From an uncultured Anaerostipes sp. (GTDB taxonomy: Bacteria; Bacillota; Clostridia; Lachnospirales; Lachnospiraceae): 47,647 nt of DNA. Positions within the stretch are counted from its first letter, which is position 1; every line of letters begins with the position of its first letter. The DNA lies in contig CAAEIR010000260.1 in assembly GCA_900756035.1 (NCBI GenBank), positions 1-47,647 of the forward strand, read 5' to 3'. A program made the translations under genes and the position numbers. Positions 15,937-24,577 of this stretch are shown one piece after another. The notes under the pieces were generated by a model. It was not told the DNA's origin and searched no databases. It saw nothing but the letters and a program-made list of their open reading frames with translations.

Positions 15937-18577
15937 AAGGCGGCAGTTATTGGAAGAGGAAAGGATACGAAAACAGCAGAAGAAAGAAGAACATCAACTG
16001 CAAAAGCAGCTTAATCAAGCAGAGTATCCGAGAAAACCAGTAAGAGAAAATACGCAGTCAGAGATACGGAGAAAGAAAAAATCAGAAGAGTTAGAAGAAA
16101 AACAGGATTTTCTTCCAGTTACATGGGCATCCTCTTATCTTCCGATTGAGAAAATAAAAGATGGGATTATTTATACAGCAGATCACCGGTATGTGAAAAT
16201 TGTAGAAGTCCTGCCGATTAACTTTCTGCTCCGTTCTCCAAGCGAACAGAGAAACGTTGTATTTTCTTTTTTGAGTTATTTAAAGATTGCACCAGTCAAG
16301 CTGCAGTTTAAAGTTATTTCCAAAAAGGCCGATATTTCGGAATATTTGGAAAAAATACAGCAGGAGATTGAGGCAGAAGAAGACGAACAGTGCAGGGTCC
16401 TTCAAGAAGATTATGCACGTCTCATCCGTTCTATAGGTACCAAAGAAGCGATTACAAGACGATTCTTTCTGATTTTTGAGTTTCAGTCTTATGATGGGAA
16501 CCGTAAACCAAAAGAAAAAGAAGTGTACCAGTATATGCGGACAACAGTGCAGACTGCAAAAAAATATCTGGCGATATGTGGCAATGTAGTATTAGAACAC
16601 GAAAACGAGTCCCGCTTTTGTGTAGAATTGTTTTATCAGTTGCTGAATAGAAGGACAAGTGTAACCGTTCCTTTTTCAGAACGGATAAAATTGGTTACCC
16701 AGTGGTATCAGGAGGAGAATGGAAAAGAGAGTCTTCCCCATATTCCGGTAACCGAATTATTTGCCCCAAAGACATTGAATTTTAAGCACAGGAACTGTGT
16801 GGTATTTGATGGGGTATATCATACCTATTTGTATATTCCTTCTGGAAAATACCGAATGCGAGTTCCGGCAGGCTGGATTTCTCTGATTATCAATGCGGGT
16901 GAAGGAATTGATGTTGATGTGTTTTTCTTTAAGCAGGATAAAGGAAAAAGTGTGGAGCGTATTGGACGAAGGATACGTCTGAATCGCTCAAGATTAAAAG
17001 AAACTTATGACACCAATAGCGATTTTGATGATCTGTCAGAGTCTATACGTGCCGGTTTTTACCTAAAAAAAGGGCTAAGTGGAAATGAAGAACTATATTA
17101 CATGTCTATGCTGATTACCATTACCGGTTATACAGAAAAGGAAGTGGAGTGGCGTGCGAGGGAAATGGCAAAACTGTTAAATTCACAGGATATCGGAACT
17201 GCAAAATGTACATTCTCTGAAGAAAAGGCATTTTTATCGTCCCTTCCACTTTTGAATCTGGACAAAAACTTATACCAGAAATCAAAACGAAATGTTCTGA
17301 CTTCCGGTGTTGCAGCGTGTTATCCTTTTGTAAGTTATGAAATGTCAGATCGGGACGGGATATTAATGGGAGTGAATAAAGCCAACAATTCCCTTGTAAT
17401 CGTTGATATTTTTAACAGTGAAATTTACAAAAATGCGAATATTGCGATTCTGGGAACCAGTGGTGCCGGAAAAACATTTTGCCTGCAGCTTATGGCTTTG
17501 AGAATGCGTAGGAAAAATATTCAGGTATTTATTATTGCACCGGAAAAAGGACATGAACTAGCAAGGGCATGTAAAAATATAGGTGGGGCATATTTGAAGA
17601 TTGCCCCAGGTTCCCAATATGGAATCAATATCATGGAGATACGGCCAAGTGATCAAAGTGCAAGGGTAATTTTAGACGGACAGGCTTCAGAGCGTTCAGA
17701 ACTTGCTATGAAGATTCAGAGCCTGCATATTTTCTTTACTATTTTAATTCCGGATATTACCCATGAAGAGCGTCAGCTCTTGGATGAGGCGTTTATCATT
17801 ACATATCAGAAGAAAGGGATTACTCATGATAATGCAAGCTTGTGGAATCAGGAACAACCAGGGAAGTATAAAGAAATGCCAATTTTGGGAGATCTTTATC
17901 AGGTGCTTTTGGAAAAAGAAGAAACCAGACGTATGGCAAATATTTTAAACCGGCTGGTAAATGGTTCTTCTTCGAACTTTAATCATCAGACAAATATAGA
18001 TTCTGATAACAAATATATGATACTGGATATTTCAGAAATGCAGAGCGACTTGGGACTTGCTACCTTTACGGCCTTGGATTTTGTATGGTCAAAAGCAAAA
18101 GAAGACCGTACAAAAGAAAAGGCTATTTTTATTGATGAATGTTGGGCACTTTTATCAACAAACGAATTGACGGCAAATTATATTCTTGAAATTTTTAAGA
18201 CGATACGTGGGTATGGAGGCGCTGCGGTATGTGCCAGTCAGGATTTGGAAGACTTTTTCTCTTTAAAAGGCGGAAAGTATGGAAAAGGTGTCTTAAACAA
18301 CACAAAGACAAAGATTATTCTGAATCTGGAGCATAAGGAGGCAGAAGTCGTAAAAAAGGAATTGGATTTGTCTGAAGCAGAGATGCTTGCTATTACCCGA
18401 TTTGAGAGAGGAAATGCACTGATTTCCACTAATAATAACAACTTGTTAGTAGAATTTAAGGCAAGCCGGTTAGAAAAAGATTTGATTACAACAGACCGGA
18501 AAGACTTAAAGGAACTTAAGGAACGGTTGGAGAAGTACGGGGAAACAGCCTATGAGAAAGGGGGAATGTCCAAATGA
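15911..18577 (+). CDS. virB4: VirB4/TraE-type conjugation ATPase
   Basis: This 888-residue ATPase powers the T4SS. It has Walker A GTSGAGKTF beginning at G515 and Walker B KAIFIDECWAL (D742-E743), with VirB4-specific sequence around them. An N-terminal coiled coil (Lys/Glu/Gln-rich) precedes the transporter N-terminal domain. The TTG at 15911 is only the first canonical start; the frame and its helix pattern extend back to about 15827 next to AGGAGG. It ends with a stop overlapping nothing, followed by the TACGCAAT cluster at 18603. Confidence 0.93.
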   Translation: MESEQKKAERRQLLEEERIRKQQKKEEHQLQKQLNQAEYPRKPVRENTQSEIRRKKKSEELEEKQDFLPVTWASSYLPIEKIKDGIIYTADHRYVKIVEVLPINFLLRSPSEQRNVVFSFLSYLKIAPVKLQFKVISKKADISEYLEKIQQEIEAEEDEQCRVLQEDYARLIRSIGTKEAITRRFFLIFEFQSYDGNRKPKEKEVYQYMRTTVQTAKKYLAICGNVVLEHENESRFCVELFYQLLNRRTSVTVPFSERIKLVTQWYQEENGKESLPHIPVTELFAPKTLNFKHRNCVVFDGVYHTYLYIPSGKYRMRVPAGWISLIINAGEGIDVDVFFFKQDKGKSVERIGRRIRLNRSRLKETYDTNSDFDDLSESIRAGFYLKKGLSGNEELYYMSMLITITGYTEKEVEWRAREMAKLLNSQDIGTAKCTFSEEKAFLSSLPLLNLDKNLYQKSKRNVLTSGVAACYPFVSYEMSDRDGILMGVNKANNSLVIVDIFNSEIYKNANIAILGTSGAGKTFCLQLMALRMRRKNIQVFIIAPEKGHELARACKNIGGAYLKIAPGSQYGINIMEIRPSDQSARVILDGQASERSELAMKIQSLHIFFTILIPDITHEERQLLDEAFIITYQKKGITHDNASLWNQEQPGKYKEMPILGDLYQVLLEKEETRRMANILNRLVNGSSSNFNHQTNIDSDNKYMILDISEMQSDLGLATFTALDFVWSKAKEDRTKEKAIFIDECWALLSTNELTANYILEIFKTIRGYGGAAVCASQDLEDFFSLKGGKYGKGVLNNTKTKIILNLEHKEAEVVKKELDLSEAEMLAITRFERGNALISTNNNNLLVEFKASRLEKDLITTDRKDLKELKERLEKYGETAYEKGGMSK

Positions 18578-18602
18578 TTGTAGAGGTATCGTAACCATAA
18601 AA

Positions 18603-18661
18603 TGCGTATAGATTACGCAATCAGAAATTCAGGTTGATAGAATACGCAATTTATACGCAAT
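18603..18661 (+). repeat. Cluster of four TACGCA motifs, possible operator
   Basis: TACGCAAT occurs directly at 18614-18621, 18643-18650 and 18654-18661, and inverted as TGCGTATA at 18603-18610. This fills a 90-bp gap inside the T4SS operon, just before the 18686 start. It looks like a binding-site array for a regulator of that gene or a small iteron set. Confidence 0.55.
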
Positions 18662-18685
18662 CCTAAAATGGAAAGGAGAAAAATT

Positions 18686-19234
18686 TTGGAACATGTAACA
18701 AATCAAAAACAGGTAGAACGTCAGATACTGGAACTTGTTAAAACTTATAATGTCTTATATAAAAGGCAGATTTATGCTTTTTTTGCAGTAGATGGAAAAG
18801 AGAAATTTGTAGGAAAAGCACTGCACACGTTATTGAAAGAACATTTGATTTATATAAACGAAGTCACAAAAACGGTATCCCAACATGAAGATGCCTATCA
18901 GTTGCGGGAAAAAGGCACATTAAAAGCATTCTGGGTTCTTCTTTCTTTGATGGAACAGAAAAAAATCGAACGACATTTCTTGGCAGAAAAGGAAGAGTAT
19001 CCAATTCGTATTGTATTTGTGGGGAATGCGGAAATTTACGATATTCTTTATATATCGGAAGCTGAGATCCAACTGGTAAATCAGTTGTTTTCCAGACAGA
19101 AACTGGACGGGTGTGGACATGTTGTTATTGTGGAAAATCCGGAAGAAATCCCACAGATAGAAATCCCAAATGTGATAGGTTTTTGTACGGTGCAGGAAGA
19201 AGAAGGAGGGGTGGAATATTATAGGAGGGAATAG
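18686..19234 (+). CDS. DUF5697-like winged-helix protein of conjugative elements
   Basis: I choose TTG 18686 because AAGGAG lies 7 bases upstream; the ATG at 18668 would put that site inside the gene. Residues 5-75 form a winged-helix pattern (QVERQILELVKTYNVLYKRQ with a second helix and wing), and the rest is mixed alpha/beta. It resembles DUF5697 proteins found in Lachnospiraceae elements; this assignment is from memory and unverified. The preceding TACGCAAT cluster could be its own target. Its end overlaps the control site of the next gene. Confidence 0.55.
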   Translation: MEHVTNQKQVERQILELVKTYNVLYKRQIYAFFAVDGKEKFVGKALHTLLKEHLIYINEVTKTVSQHEDAYQLREKGTLKAFWVLLSLMEQKKIERHFLAEKEEYPIRIVFVGNAEIYDILYISEAEIQLVNQLFSRQKLDGCGHVVIVENPEEIPQIEIPNVIGFCTVQEEEGGVEYYRRE

Positions 19235-19240
19235 CGAAAA
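19223..19240 (+). promoter_or_regulatory. Consensus ribosome binding site with no canonical start codon (19269 gene)
   Basis: AGGAGG 19223-19228 lies just before the TAG 19232-19234 of the upstream gene. In the downstream frame the following codons are AAT AGC GAA AAA, with no usual start until TTG 19269, 40 nt away and without its own site. The downstream frame is +1 relative to the upstream gene. Confidence 0.45.
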
Positions 19241-19268
19241 AGAAGGAATACAAAGACTAAAAGAACAA

Positions 19269-19937
19269 TTGGACGAGGGACAGAAAACGGCAGGATATGT
19301 GGAATCCATGCTTGCAGAAGCACGCAATCTATTACAGGTGTATGCCAGGAAGTGCGTCAATATTCATTTTGAGAACTTGAATGATATGGTGCTGGAAGCC
19401 GCAAAGAGCTCTGAAATCCTGACAGAAAAGATGCGGAATCTTGTTCTCCAGATGACACTTGATAAGAGAAAATATGAGCAATACCAATCGGATCTGGTAT
19501 TGATACATGGGATTGAGATTGCGTATGAAGAGAATATTCTAAGTATTTCCCTTCCAGCACTGATACCGCACCGGAAAACAGAGTATACAAATTACATTTA
19601 TAAACCGTTGTATACAGCTTTTCAACACTGGTGTATCGAACGGGCAGAACAGAATAAAGAGATACCGGAATACAGAGCATGTACCGTCTGCTTTTCTCAT
19701 ATTTATGATTGTAAACGCCCGATATATAGGGTACGAGATCATGACAATATTGAAGAGAAGCATGTGTTAGATGTGATATCTAATTTCTTCCTGACATCCG
19801 ATAGTGGATGCTATACAAATGTGTATCACGAAACACGGTTGGAAGATGTGGAACGCACAATGATTTATCTGTTGACACCGGAAAAATTTCCGTTGTGGCT
19901 TTACGAAAAACAGCAAAATCTGGTATCGAAAAATTGA
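19269..19937 (+). CDS. DUF6100-like accessory protein of the conjugation operon
   Basis: This 222-residue protein begins with a helical region (residues 1-75) and a central segment with SLPALIPHRKT, then a Cys-containing stretch (CTVCFSHIYDCKRP). It resembles DUF6100-type proteins of Clostridia elements, tentatively. The frame is open upstream to about 19212, adding a helical SEKEGIQRLKEQLDEG that looks real. The true start is therefore probably upstream of TTG 19269, at a non-standard codon or by frameshift from the preceding gene. Confidence 0.5.
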   Translation: MDEGQKTAGYVESMLAEARNLLQVYARKCVNIHFENLNDMVLEAAKSSEILTEKMRNLVLQMTLDKRKYEQYQSDLVLIHGIEIAYEENILSISLPALIPHRKTEYTNYIYKPLYTAFQHWCIERAEQNKEIPEYRACTVCFSHIYDCKRPIYRVRDHDNIEEKHVLDVISNFFLTSDSGCYTNVYHETRLEDVERTMIYLLTPEKFPLWLYEKQQNLVSKN

Positions 19938-20058
19938 CAGAGAACACATACTGAAATTTCGATAAGATAATATGACGGGTTTTTCCGTAAATTAAAGCAA
20001 AAGGAAGTGGAAAAGGCAGGTGGGAAATACCCAGGTATGAGAAGGATAGGGTACAGAG

Positions 20059-21156
20059 ATGGATAAATGGGAGACATTGGAAAGAAAGGAAAAAAAGGGC
20101 GATATACTCCTGAAAATGATTGCAATTTCAGGAGAGATGCCGGCGAATTTGCCGGAGAAAATTGTGGGTTCTAAATCCTATACAGCCAGTCTGATTACCG
20201 ACTTAAAGAAAAAAGGATATCTTCTTTTACGGTATAGAGAAGGACTGCGTGGATATGTTCTGGGAAAGAAAGGGAAAAATTATCTTTTGCAGGATTATCG
20301 TCAAGAGGTTGGAAGTTATCTTATAGGGGCAAGCGAGACAAACCATGTGAAATCAGAACTGGAAAAGCGGTTACGCCTGCACCGCATGAGTCAGATATGG
20401 GGGTACTTTTTTATGCATGGGAACCTGATTTTTGCAACAGAGAAGCCTAAGATTTTTACACAGGATTGTTACGGGAAAACATCTTTGGGGACCTATTATG
20501 GGAGTCAGGAATTAAAGCAGGGGACGGATCAGGTTAAGGGTTCCAGAGCCTGTGGCCTCTACATGAAAAATGAGGAAGTTTTTGTGGTTTACAACAGTAT
20601 GGGGAATCTGATGAAATGGTCAAAGAAAATGGAAACAGCTATGCGGTGTTGGGTAGAACGCAATTTGCTGAAGACAGGAATTACATGGCAAGGAAAAGCC
20701 ATTTTGTTCGGAGACTCCATGAAATTATTGAGAAAGATACTCCTTAGCAGTGGTGGTGTGAAACAGGAGCTGTTCCAGACGGATGATGTGTATGAACAAT
20801 ATTATTTTGTGCCGCAAGACAAGGAGGGGGCTTATCTTCAAATAGAGCTGCTTACAGATAAGGAGAGAAGTCATGCCTTTTCCACTTTTTTAGAGACCAT
20901 ACTAGACGAAGTGGAAAGAAACGAGTTCCCGATTTATGCGGGGCTGAAAAAGGGAATTCCTGTTTATTTTGTATATGAACTGGAACTGAGAAAACTTCAA
21001 ATGGTCAAACAGGATATGGAAAGACGCGGAAGGGGTATGGCGGTATGCTTTGATTATCAACAGGAACTGCTAAAAGATTATTATGGAGAGGGGGTGGAGA
21101 TAATGGTACTGGATTGTGAAAAGGTAAAGCAGTATCTGTTGGCTATGGAGGCGTAG
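20059..21156 (+). CDS. Winged-helix protein of unknown role, 365 aa
   Basis: Residues 15-80 look like a winged helix (GDILLKMIAISGEMPANLPE, then LITDLKKKGYLLLRYREG as recognition helix and wing). The remainder is mixed alpha/beta with several aromatic residues, and no catalytic motif I can name. Some features recall plasmid replication-relaxation proteins, but there is no firm match. The upstream site (AAGGATAGGG) is weak. It sits between the accessory genes and the next DNA-binding gene, so a replication or regulation role is plausible. Confidence 0.5.
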   Translation: MDKWETLERKEKKGDILLKMIAISGEMPANLPEKIVGSKSYTASLITDLKKKGYLLLRYREGLRGYVLGKKGKNYLLQDYRQEVGSYLIGASETNHVKSELEKRLRLHRMSQIWGYFFMHGNLIFATEKPKIFTQDCYGKTSLGTYYGSQELKQGTDQVKGSRACGLYMKNEEVFVVYNSMGNLMKWSKKMETAMRCWVERNLLKTGITWQGKAILFGDSMKLLRKILLSSGGVKQELFQTDDVYEQYYFVPQDKEGAYLQIELLTDKERSHAFSTFLETILDEVERNEFPIYAGLKKGIPVYFVYELELRKLQMVKQDMERRGRGMAVCFDYQQELLKDYYGEGVEIMVLDCEKVKQYLLAMEA

Positions 21157-21201
21157 GCAGGTATGGTTTCTATGGAAGCACTATAGGAGGTGACGGAGAC
21201 C

Positions 21202-22179
21202 ATGCAGGATCAATTTCGGACTGGAAGTGTGACTGTGGATAGAATGAGCCGCCTACATATTTCAGGAAATATCATACCGGTTACTTGGTATAAAACCATT
21301 CGAAAATCAACAGGAAAGCCCAACTTAAATGCAATCATCATTTTGGCGGATATTGTATATTGGTACCGTCCGACAGAAGTGCGTGATGAAATGACAGGAG
21401 AACTTGTAGGATTGAAAAAGAAATTCCATGCAGATCTTTTGCAGCGAAGTTATCAGCAGATTGCAGACCAGTTTGGGATTACGAAAAGAGATGCAACAAA
21501 TGCGGTAGTAGAACTGGAAAAAATGAAAGTGATCAGACGTGTTTTTCGGACACTTCATGTAAATGGGCAGCAAGTGCCAAATGTATTGTTTTTAGATTTG
21601 AACGTGGACATATTGGAAGCCCTTACCTATCCTGATCACGAGCAGGGGTATCACTTAAATGGGGGATACCCCTCCCTGAAAAAGGAGACAGGTATCACGG
21701 ATACCGGGGGAATGGAGTCTCCATTTTGGGAGAGAGAGGTATCCTATATCGGTGAGACAAATACAGAGAATACAAACAGAAAATTCAGTACAGAGAGTTC
21801 CTCTTTGTTTCAAATCGAAAAGGAAGTCAGGGAACAGATTTCTTATGGGGCTTTAAAACATGATAATCCCTATAATATGCAGATTGATGAATTGGTAGGT
21901 ATCCTGGTAGATGTGAAAACCTGTTCTGCAAAAACGATTCGGGTAAATCGGGAAGACAAGCCAGCTGAGATTGTAAAAGCACAATTTCAAAAAATCGGAA
22001 TGGAGCATATACAGTTTGTTTTAAATTGTATGGAGAAAAACACAACAAAAGTTACGAATATGCGGGCTATGTTGATCACTGCTCTCTATAATTCTGTAAA
22101 TACGATTTCCAGTTACTATAGCAGTCTCTATAACTACCACAGATCATACGGTGTATTAGAAAAAGGAGAGGAGGAATAG
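21202..22179 (+). CDS. Replication-initiator/helix-turn-helix protein of conjugative elements
   Basis: The start ATG 21202 is placed 8 bases after AGGAGGTGA. The protein (325 aa) begins with VTWYKTIRKSTGKPNLNAII and LADIVYWYRP, followed by a helix-turn-helix (RSYQQIADQFGITKRDATNA) and a wing. This is the layout of replisome-organiser-like or DUF6017-type initiators in Firmicutes elements. The C-terminal half (about 215-325) is helical and may contact replication proteins. Its stop at 22179 overlaps the VirD4 control region. Exact family is not confirmed. Confidence 0.6.
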   Translation: MQDQFRTGSVTVDRMSRLHISGNIIPVTWYKTIRKSTGKPNLNAIIILADIVYWYRPTEVRDEMTGELVGLKKKFHADLLQRSYQQIADQFGITKRDATNAVVELEKMKVIRRVFRTLHVNGQQVPNVLFLDLNVDILEALTYPDHEQGYHLNGGYPSLKKETGITDTGGMESPFWEREVSYIGETNTENTNRKFSTESSSLFQIEKEVREQISYGALKHDNPYNMQIDELVGILVDVKTCSAKTIRVNREDKPAEIVKAQFQKIGMEHIQFVLNCMEKNTTKVTNMRAMLITALYNSVNTISSYYSSLYNYHRSYGVLEKGEEE

Positions 22180-22183
22180 AACG
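22169..22183 (+). promoter_or_regulatory. Consensus ribosome binding site with ACG as the only well-placed start (VirD4)
   Basis: AGGAGG 22169-22174 is followed 6 nt later by ACG 22181-22183 in the VirD4 frame. ACG is one base from ATG. The next canonical start is TTG 22280, which would delete the first transmembrane helix. Confidence 0.5.
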
Positions 22184-22279
22184 AAAGAGAAAAAAGAACA
22201 GGGAGACAGATGCAAGAAAATCGGTTTTGGTGTTCTGCTTGCCACATTAACTGTCTATTTTGGAGGTTTTTTAGAAAGG

Positions 22280-24112
22280 TTGTCTCATTCAGTTGTAGTA
22301 CTAAACCCGTTTGTATGCATTTGGAGAGGCTTTACAACAGCAACAGGACTTCAAAGTTCCGTAGTAGCATTTTTATGTATGCTGCTTTTGGGTATGCTCA
22401 TTATCTGGAGAGGAAAGGAAAAGGATATTTCAGAAACAGATGAACGGAACTTTGATTATTCGGTAAGGGGAACCTATGGTACAGCCGGATATATGAAGCC
22501 GGAGGAACAAAAAGAAATTTTAAACGCAGACCAGAACTTACAAGACGTTCTGGGGATTATTTTTGGAAAGGATTTAGAAAATGGAGAATACGTAAGCCTT
22601 CCGATAGATTCCAGACTGAATAGGAATCTAGCAGTCTGTGGCAGCCAGGGAAGTATGAAATCAAGAGCATTTGCAAGAAATATGGCATTGCAGTGCGTGC
22701 GTCGTGGAGAGTCCATGTATCTTACCGATCCAAAATCAGAGTTGTATGAAGATTTAGCAGGATATTTGCGGGAAGAGGGATATATTGTAAAACAGTTAAA
22801 TCTGATAGACCTTGTAAACAGTGATGCCTGGGACTGTCTTGCGGAAATTGATGATGGAAGCCTGATAGATGTGTTTGTTGATGTCGTGATCCGGAACACA
22901 ACTGATAAATTTGACCATTTTTATGATAACGTAGAAATGGATTTGCTGAAAGCGCTGTGCCTGTATGTATATGAAGAATATCCAGTGGGGAAAAAAACAT
23001 TTCCAGAAGCATATAAACTGCTGCTGAATAAATCGGTAGAAATACTAGATGCTATCTTTGAACGTCTGCCGACAACACATCCGGCAAGAGGACCATATCA
23101 GCTTTTTTCAAAGGCAGAAAAAGTAAAAGGAAATGCGGTATTGGGACTTGGAACCCGTTTGCAGATTATGCAGAATAAACTGGTACAGCAGATAACCAGT
23201 CATGCGGATTTTGACCTGACACTTCCGGGAAAACAAAAGTGTGCTTATTTTTGCATTACATCAGATCAGGATTCTACATATGATGTTTTGGCAACACTGT
23301 TTACCTCATTTCTTAGCATCAAATTGGTGAGACTGGCAGATCGAATGGAAGATCGGAAACTTCCGGTTCCCATGTGCTTTATCTTAGATGAATTTCCGAA
23401 CATCGGAGTGATTCCGGATTTTAAAAAGAAATTGGCAACCGCACGAAGCAGGGGAATCGGCATGAGTATTATCTTTCAGAATATCCCCCAGATGATGAAC
23501 CGATATCCGGAAGGACAATGGGAAGAAATACTTGGCGGTTGTGATATGTCTTTATTTTTAGGGTGCAATGATATGACAACTGCTACTTATTACAGTTCCC
23601 GTTCTGGAGAGATTACGGTTTCCGTTGCATCTATGCGAAAAAGCTATTATACTATACGCATGACAGATTATGTGCCGGAATACGCAGAGACTTCTTCCGT
23701 AGGAAAAAGAATGCTGCTGCTTCCTGATGAAGTATTACGTTTTCCCATTGATCAGATGCTTTTGATTATCCGGGGACAGAAAGTGCTAAAACTTCGGAAA
23801 ATGGATTATACGGAACATCCAGATGCAAAACATCTGAAGTTGGAAAAAACAAATGAACATATTCCGAAATGGTATCGGGAAATGGAAGCAGAAAAAAATC
23901 AGTTTCAGATATTGGAGCAGGAGAGGGAAGAGGTTGAGCGTTTTGAAAGAAAACAGGCAGAAGAAAGCAGGGAAGAACAGGAATCGGAACCTCTGACATT
24001 ACAAGGGGAACCGCCGAAAAAGTCTGTAAGGAAAAATGAAAAGCAGACAACTGTATACAAAGTAGAAGATTTGTTTCAAAAAAGTACAGATGGAGATGGA
24101 GGTGGAGATTAA
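22280..24112 (+). CDS. virD4: VirD4/TraG-type coupling protein
   Basis: This is the DNA-pumping ATPase that links the relaxosome to the T4SS. Walker A is GSQGSMKSRAF starting at G121, of the variant seen in Firmicutes coupling proteins, and Walker B is FILDEFPNIGVIPDF. The TTG at 22280 gives 610 residues, but the frame extends upstream to 22181 and encodes a first transmembrane helix (KKIGFGVLLATLTVYFGGFL) that the family normally has. The C-terminus (about 530-610) is charged and low-complexity. No relaxase gene is found nearby. Confidence 0.92.
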   Translation: MSHSVVVLNPFVCIWRGFTTATGLQSSVVAFLCMLLLGMLIIWRGKEKDISETDERNFDYSVRGTYGTAGYMKPEEQKEILNADQNLQDVLGIIFGKDLENGEYVSLPIDSRLNRNLAVCGSQGSMKSRAFARNMALQCVRRGESMYLTDPKSELYEDLAGYLREEGYIVKQLNLIDLVNSDAWDCLAEIDDGSLIDVFVDVVIRNTTDKFDHFYDNVEMDLLKALCLYVYEEYPVGKKTFPEAYKLLLNKSVEILDAIFERLPTTHPARGPYQLFSKAEKVKGNAVLGLGTRLQIMQNKLVQQITSHADFDLTLPGKQKCAYFCITSDQDSTYDVLATLFTSFLSIKLVRLADRMEDRKLPVPMCFILDEFPNIGVIPDFKKKLATARSRGIGMSIIFQNIPQMMNRYPEGQWEEILGGCDMSLFLGCNDMTTATYYSSRSGEITVSVASMRKSYYTIRMTDYVPEYAETSSVGKRMLLLPDEVLRFPIDQMLLIIRGQKVLKLRKMDYTEHPDAKHLKLEKTNEHIPKWYREMEAEKNQFQILEQEREEVERFERKQAEESREEQESEPLTLQGEPPKKSVRKNEKQTTVYKVEDLFQKSTDGDGGGD

Positions 24113-24118
24113 GGCTGT

Positions 24119-24415
24119 ATGAATATGGAGAAAAATGCACTGGTAAAATATACTTTTTTAAAATTGCTCTTAAGAGAATTTGGGCTCTACATCAGGGAAA
24201 CAGAAGTAGAAAAGGCTGACTTGGCAAAACAGTGTGTGGAGATTTATGATACACCGGAAGAATTCTATGAAAAGACAAACTGGGATAAAGACAATCCAGA
24301 GCAGAGCAGTTTCCAGTATTTGGAGGAGAATCAAATCTGCCGGAGAATCCAGGGAAAAATCTGGTATTTTTCCCGTATCCGGTGGGAAGAAGGTTTAAAA
24401 AAGTTGGAAAATTGA
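24119..24415 (+). CDS. Unknown small protein, 98 aa, end of the T4SS operon
   Basis: The ATG is 24119 or 24125. The product begins MNMEKNALVKYTFLKLLLRE and is helical, with acidic and Trp-containing C-terminal stretches (IWYFSRIRWEEGLKKLE). I recognise no family. It follows the VirD4 gene by six bases and precedes the promoter at 24467, so it is the last gene of this transcript. Confidence 0.5.
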   Translation: MNMEKNALVKYTFLKLLLREFGLYIRETEVEKADLAKQCVEIYDTPEEFYEKTNWDKDNPEQSSFQYLEENQICRRIQGKIWYFSRIRWEEGLKKLEN

Positions 24416-24466
24416 AAAGCGATTGCAAAAATAAGAAATTGCGATAACATTGCAACACAATCGGAA

Positions 24467-24495
24467 TTGACAGGCAAAACAGAATGTTTTATGAT
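24467..24495 (+). promoter_or_regulatory. Promoter TTGACA-17-TATGAT
   Basis: The -35 TTGACA 24467-24472 and -10 TATGAT 24490-24495 are separated by 17 bp. It is followed by GATAGTGTAA. Three ATTGCAA/ATTGCGA boxes lie upstream (24422, 24438, 24449) and could bind a regulator. Transcription should start just before the terminator at 24512. Confidence 0.85.
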
Positions 24496-24511
24496 GATAG
24501 TGTAAATAATC

Positions 24512-24556
24512 AGGCACAGAAAGCAGCCAGAGGGCTGTTTTTTTGTGCCTTTTTTG
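24512..24556 (+). terminator. Nested leader terminator at the start of the transcript
   Basis: Outer arms AGGCACA 24512-24518 and TGTGCCT 24544-24550 enclose inner arms AAAGCAGCC and GGCTGTTTT, followed by a T tract. It begins about ten bases after the predicted transcription start and ends 22 nt before the next ATG. Confidence 0.75.
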
Positions 24557-24577
24557 ATGAAGAAAAGGAGGATGTAT

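Noticed and set aside
18603..18661. Plasmid replication origin at the TACGCAAT repeats
   Set aside because: The repeats are few, with no AT-rich unwinding region or DnaA-like box beside them. I keep them only as a possible operator.
22210..22443. Plus-strand frame beginning MQENRFWCSACHI as the VirD4 start
   Set aside because: It is in a different phase from VirD4, has no good ribosome binding site and its sequence looks random, rich in Cys and Phe.
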